Shown: positions 7,105 through 9,213 of the stretch, one piece after another
Layout of the letters: each line of letters starts with the position of its first letter
Numbering within the stretch: the stretch's first letter is position 1
Assembly (NCBI GenBank): GCA_030148365.1
Contig: JASBTO010000050.1
Span: 1-9,213 of the forward strand
Length of the DNA: 9,213 nucleotides
Reading direction: 5' to 3'
DNA from: Kangiellaceae bacterium
GTDB taxonomy: Bacteria; Pseudomonadota; Gammaproteobacteria; Enterobacterales; Kangiellaceae
Notes under the pieces: generated by a model
The model's input: only the letters and a program-made list of their open reading frames with translations
The model's database searches: none
Told to the model about the DNA's origin: nothing
Translations under genes and position numbers: made by a program

Positions 7105-8346
7105 CTATGGCTCATCGGTTGGTCGAAAAACCCGCCGGGTTTCAAAAACCCGCGGGTCAAAGCTATGGCCCCGCCAGGCGAGCAGGCGTTTCACGGCGAA
7201 GTCGAATAATACCGGATTGTACCCGCGAATGAGTTGCAAAGGTTGCTGCCAGCGTTTGTCGAGCAGGCCATCGGCAATCAACCGGTGCAGGGAAATCAGG
7301 GGCATGACGCCGGGTAGCGGATAATCGGAGCCCTGCAGCAGACGATCCTGCCAGGCTCTTTCTGAGAGGAGGGTTTTCAGCACTCGCGGTTGGCGGTTGA
7401 TCTGCAACACCGCGGAAATATCGCCGTACAGCCGACCCTCATAATCCCGTTCACCCATGAGCCTCTTGAAGAACTCGAAGTTGGCGACTCGCGGGGCGCC
7501 GTTGCCCCGATCCAGATCCTCGCCCTCGCCGAGGGACGCACAATGGGACACGATCACCGTCACACCCAGATCCAGCGGCCGGCGCAAACGCAACGGATTG
7601 CCGAGCTTCTGGGTATCGCCACCATGCACCGCCTTTTCGAGCCCCGCGTGGGTCAGCAGGGGAAGCTTCAGCTGCACGAGTTTCCGGTAGAAAGCATCGC
7701 AGCGGGGAGACAGGGGATCCATGCCCTGCCCCGGCGGCAGCCATTTCACGGCCCGGGCGCCCTGCTCCGCCGCCCATTCCAGGCGCGCCAGGGCATCCTT
7801 GCGATAGGGGTGGATGGAGGCCATCCACTCGAAACGCTGCGGATGCTGCCTGACCAGATTGCGGACATGCCGGTTGGGCACAAAAAAGGTACTGTGCTCC
7901 CGGATGGGCTCGCCATCGCCGCCCCGGTGCCAGTCGTAGGCCAGCAACATCAGTTTCATCCTGGGCGGGAGGCTTTCCGTCATCGCGACAAGGCGATCGC
8001 TGTAGGCGACATCCACATCCGGGTTGTTCTCTACGCAGGCGGCATTGAAATAGAATCCGATCTGGGCCCGGCGCAGCGGATGTCGCCAGGTCAGGGTATC
8101 GGGATTGACCCAGATCCCGGTGTTGCCGTGACCAAGGCCCGCAACATGGGTGTGCACGTCCCAGATCCGGGCCGGTTCGAGACCGTCCCAGATACGCTGC
8201 CAGATCTCGCTGTCAGTGATTTCCGCCGGCAGGGCTGCACCACAGGGATTGCGCAACCGGCCGTCAAAGTTTCGCCACAGCCAGGCGCCGCCGACGGTCA
8301 GGCCCGCAGTCGCCAGACCGGCAAAAAGCAGGTTTCTTCTTTTCAT
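7105..8346 (-). CDS. Membrane-targeted amidohydrolase-2-type metal hydrolase
   Basis: The product has 413 residues. The N-terminus, MKRRNLLFAGLATAGLTVGG, has a double arginine then a hydrophobic stretch, fitting a Tat-type signal or an uncleaved anchor; a periplasmic active domain is inferred. The rest is an amidohydrolase barrel: H65 and H67 in WDVHTHV, a possible ligand or carboxylated K201 in AVKWLPP, H233 in LLTHAGLE, H268 in VIVSHCASLGEG and D341 in LLQGSDYPLPG. That is the order of metal and catalytic residues in the amidohydrolase_2 (TIM-barrel metal-dependent hydrolase or decarboxylase) family. The substrate cannot be told. No clear Shine-Dalgarno precedes the ATG, but the charged N-terminus supports it. 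It is the first gene of the amidohydrolase-recJ-usp run. Confidence 0.85.
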   Translation of the reverse strand: MKRRNLLFAGLATAGLTVGGAWLWRNFDGRLRNPCGAALPAEITDSEIWQRIWDGLEPARIWDVHTHVAGLGHGNTGIWVNPDTLTWRHPLRRAQIGFYFNAACVENNPDVDVAYSDRLVAMTESLPPRMKLMLLAYDWHRGGDGEPIREHSTFFVPNRHVRNLVRQHPQRFEWMASIHPYRKDALARLEWAAEQGARAVKWLPPGQGMDPLSPRCDAFYRKLVQLKLPLLTHAGLEKAVHGGDTQKLGNPLRLRRPLDLGVTVIVSHCASLGEGEDLDRGNGAPRVANFEFFKRLMGERDYEGRLYGDISAVLQINRQPRVLKTLLSERAWQDRLLQGSDYPLPGVMPLISLHRLIADGLLDKRWQQPLQLIRGYNPVLFDFAVKRLLAWRGHSFDPRVFETRRVFRPTDEP

Positions 8347-8495
8347 GGACCGGATTGACCGATGTCGGAGCTGATAGGTGCACGCATATTCTTTTCAGTA
8401 TTGTTCAACAAAGCCAAACTCAAACTCGCTTCTCACCAGCCGATAAAAACTCTTGCAGCCTTGCCGGTAGGCCGGTGATTTTTGTACCATTAAAC

Positions 8496-8515
8496 TTCAT
8501 GCCGCTTTGCATGAA
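8496..8515. promoter_or_regulatory. Operator-like palindrome TTCATGC-N6-GCATGAA
   Basis: Two perfect 7-base arms (8496-8502 and 8509-8515) are separated by CGCTTT. The repeat ends 3 nt before a -10-like TAAAAT (8519-8524), so it would lie over the -35 and spacer of a plus-strand promoter reading into the zinc-ribbon gene. The site shape fits a dimeric helix-turn-helix regulator. The regulator is unknown. Confidence 0.4.
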
Positions 8516-8524
8516 AAGTAAAAT
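8496..8524 (+). promoter_or_regulatory. Possible promoter for the zinc-ribbon gene
   Basis: TAAAAT (8519-8524) matches the -10 consensus at five of six positions. TTCATG lies 17 nt upstream (8496-8501) and is a poor -35, which is common where an activator helps the polymerase. Transcription starting near 8531 would give a leader of about 90 nt. Confidence 0.3.
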
Positions 8525-8540
8525 AACGCGGCATTTTGTT

Positions 8541-8579
8541 TGCCCTTCACCATCAGGAACCCATTTCTGTCGAAGGGCA
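8541..8579 (+). repeat. Inverted repeat in the presumed leader of the zinc-ribbon gene
   Basis: TGCCCTTC (8541-8548) and GAAGGGCA (8572-8579) are perfect 8-base complements around a 23-nt loop. If transcribed they could form a hairpin about 40 nt before the start codon. It does not cover the ribosome-binding site (AGGA, 8609-8612), so any effect on translation would be indirect. I cannot match it to a known riboswitch. Confidence 0.45.
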
Positions 8580-8620
8580 GGCTCGTCCAATTATTTCAAC
8601 TCGACAACAGGAACAAAACC

Positions 8621-8782
8621 ATGTCAAACGGTACCGGTGTAACCCAGTGCCCCAAATGTGGGGCAGTAGGCACTTTCAAAATCACGCTGTCAAACGGCGG
8701 GCAAGTCGTCAACTGTAACAGTTGCAGAAAGAGCTTCACTGCTCAGGTCAAGCAACAGCAGTTCACTGGCAAAAACCGCTGA
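8621..8782 (+). CDS. Small zinc-ribbon protein, unknown function
   Basis: The product has 53 residues. Nearly the whole protein is a single zinc ribbon: C10 and C13 in TQCPKCGAVG, then C32 and C35 in VVNCNSCRKSF. The two knuckles are 18 residues apart, joined by a short strand-forming stretch (GTFKITLSNGGQVV). The fold type occurs in topoisomerase tails, transcription factors and many small proteins, so nucleic-acid or protein binding is possible, but nothing in the sequence decides this. There is no signal peptide or membrane segment; the tail is Gln/Lys-rich (VKQQQFTGKNR). The frame is open upstream to 8540, but the ATG at 8621 has AGGA 8 nt before it and gives a clean domain. Codon use looks less GC-rich than that of recJ or the peptidase, which may mean later acquisition. 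Confidence 0.75.
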   Translation: MSNGTGVTQCPKCGAVGTFKITLSNGGQVVNCNSCRKSFTAQVKQQQFTGKNR

Positions 8783-8799
8783 TACTCAGGCAGAAATCG

Positions 8800-8836
8800 C
8801 TACCGTAGCAACGCCTTTCCGGATTTGCTGCGGTAG
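8800..8836. terminator. Strong stem-loop between convergent genes
   Basis: CTACCGTAGCAA (8800-8811) pairs with TTGCTGCGGTAG (8825-8836) over 12 positions, 11 Watson-Crick and one G-U when read on the plus strand, around a 13-nt loop. It starts 18 nt after the zinc-ribbon stop and lies in the gap shared with the DUF3592-like gene. There is no T-run after it on either strand, so it may be an mRNA 3'-end or RNA-stability hairpin rather than a classical intrinsic terminator. A smaller stem, GCAGG/CCTGC (8844-8861), follows. Confidence 0.45.
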
Positions 8837-8913
8837 TTCCAGCGCAGGAAGCGCAACCTGCAAAGCTGTAGGGAGGTCAAGTATTCCAAATGACACCTGT
8901 CTTGTAGGAGTTA

Positions 8914-9213
8914 TTAGTTGTAGTAGCTCAACCAATATAGAACACCCGGCGTCAACGCTATGGCCAGCGTGACCAGCATCCCGGCCAGCCCCGGTTTAAT
9001 CAGAAAGCTTTTCCCGGGTTTTCCGGGGTTGTAGAAGACCGACACTTTGCCGTCAGGGTATTTTTCTACGGCCTTCAACTGCTGCAGCAAGATGCCCTTC
9101 ACATTGTGAGAAGCAACGAATATCCACGGGGAGATACGCTTGCCAGCGTATTCCTTGCCATCGACCCGATAGTGATACAAAGCGGACACAATATAGTCCT
9201 GATCGCTTTTAAC
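8914..9213 (-). CDS. DUF3592-like membrane protein, N-terminus cut by window edge
   Basis: The frame stays open from the TAA at 8914 to the window edge (99 residues visible). A GTG at 9189 could be read as a start, but eight more in-frame codons lie upstream and the typical N-terminal part of the family is missing, so the real start is probably outside. Visible features are ALYHYRVDGKEYAGKRI, then KYPDGKVSVFYNPGKPGKSF, which fit the DUF3592 pattern (a Y-Y-V-x-G-x-x-Y strand, later a V-x-Y-N-P turn). A hydrophobic segment close to the C-terminus (AGMLVTLAIALTPGVLYWL) should span the membrane. A function for this family is not established to my knowledge. It converges on the zinc-ribbon gene. 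Confidence 0.75.
   Translation of the reverse strand, partial: VKSDQDYIVSALYHYRVDGKEYAGKRISPWIFVASHNVKGILLQQLKAVEKYPDGKVSVFYNPGKPGKSFLIKPGLAGMLVTLAIALTPGVLYWLSYYN

Larger units (their letters stand above)
8347..8620. other. AT-richer intergenic region between divergent genes
   Basis: This 274-nt stretch separates the leftward amidohydrolase gene from the rightward zinc-ribbon gene. I see no convincing gene in it; open frames crossing it have no family likeness. It looks more AT-rich than the flanking genes. It holds an operator-like palindrome, a -10-like box and a leader inverted repeat, listed separately. A CCGG-TAGG-CCGG hairpin followed by TTTTT (about 8460-8483) resembles a terminator but has no plus-strand gene upstream to serve. 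Confidence 0.5.

Noticed and set aside
7390..8358. Plus-strand open frame of 322 codons antisense to the amidohydrolase
   Set aside because: The opposite strand encodes the full set of amidohydrolase motifs; this is a compositional shadow.
8460..8483. Hairpin CCGG-TAGG-CCGG followed by TTTTT, like an intrinsic terminator
   Set aside because: The stem core is only four strong pairs plus wobbles, and no plus-strand gene ends upstream of it.

Overview
The window reads as chromosomal DNA of a fairly GC-rich gammaproteobacterium. The RecJ and MscS-type proteins have Proteobacteria-like motif spelling, there is a typical outer-membrane-type lipoprotein, and genes are packed in short operons. The genus cannot be fixed from the sequence. 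I saw no tRNA, rRNA, CRISPR array, transposase or phage gene.

Layout. (1) 1-4237, minus strand: a four-gene run transcribed right to left. It encodes an MscS-type mechanosensitive channel, a GFA/CENP-V-like zinc protein, a secreted M61-type peptidase with a C-terminal PDZ domain, and an MtaB-like radical-SAM tRNA methylthiotransferase that runs off the left edge. The peptidase stop and the methylthiotransferase start abut with no spacer. (2) 4238-4417: a divergent promoter region with a weak sigma70-like candidate for the channel and a short palindrome in front of a plus-strand lipoprotein gene (4418-4825). (3) 4850-8346, minus strand: a membrane-targeted amidohydrolase, recJ 9 nt downstream, then a universal stress protein that may also have its own promoter. 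(4) 8347-9213: a more AT-rich stretch with a 53-residue zinc-ribbon protein on the plus strand. It is flanked by three inverted repeats and converges on a DUF3592-like membrane protein that is cut by the right edge.

How the genes relate. Most look like household or stress functions: tRNA modification, osmotic protection, DNA repair, stress response and envelope proteins. The neighbours do not form an obvious pathway, and co-transcription is inferred from spacing only. The least explained part is 8380-8910. There, a very small zinc-ribbon gene sits behind an operator-like palindrome and a possible leader hairpin, and is followed by a strong stem-loop between convergent genes. I found no convincing evidence of a wholly new multi-gene system; the zinc-ribbon locus and the unclassified lipoprotein are the best leads.
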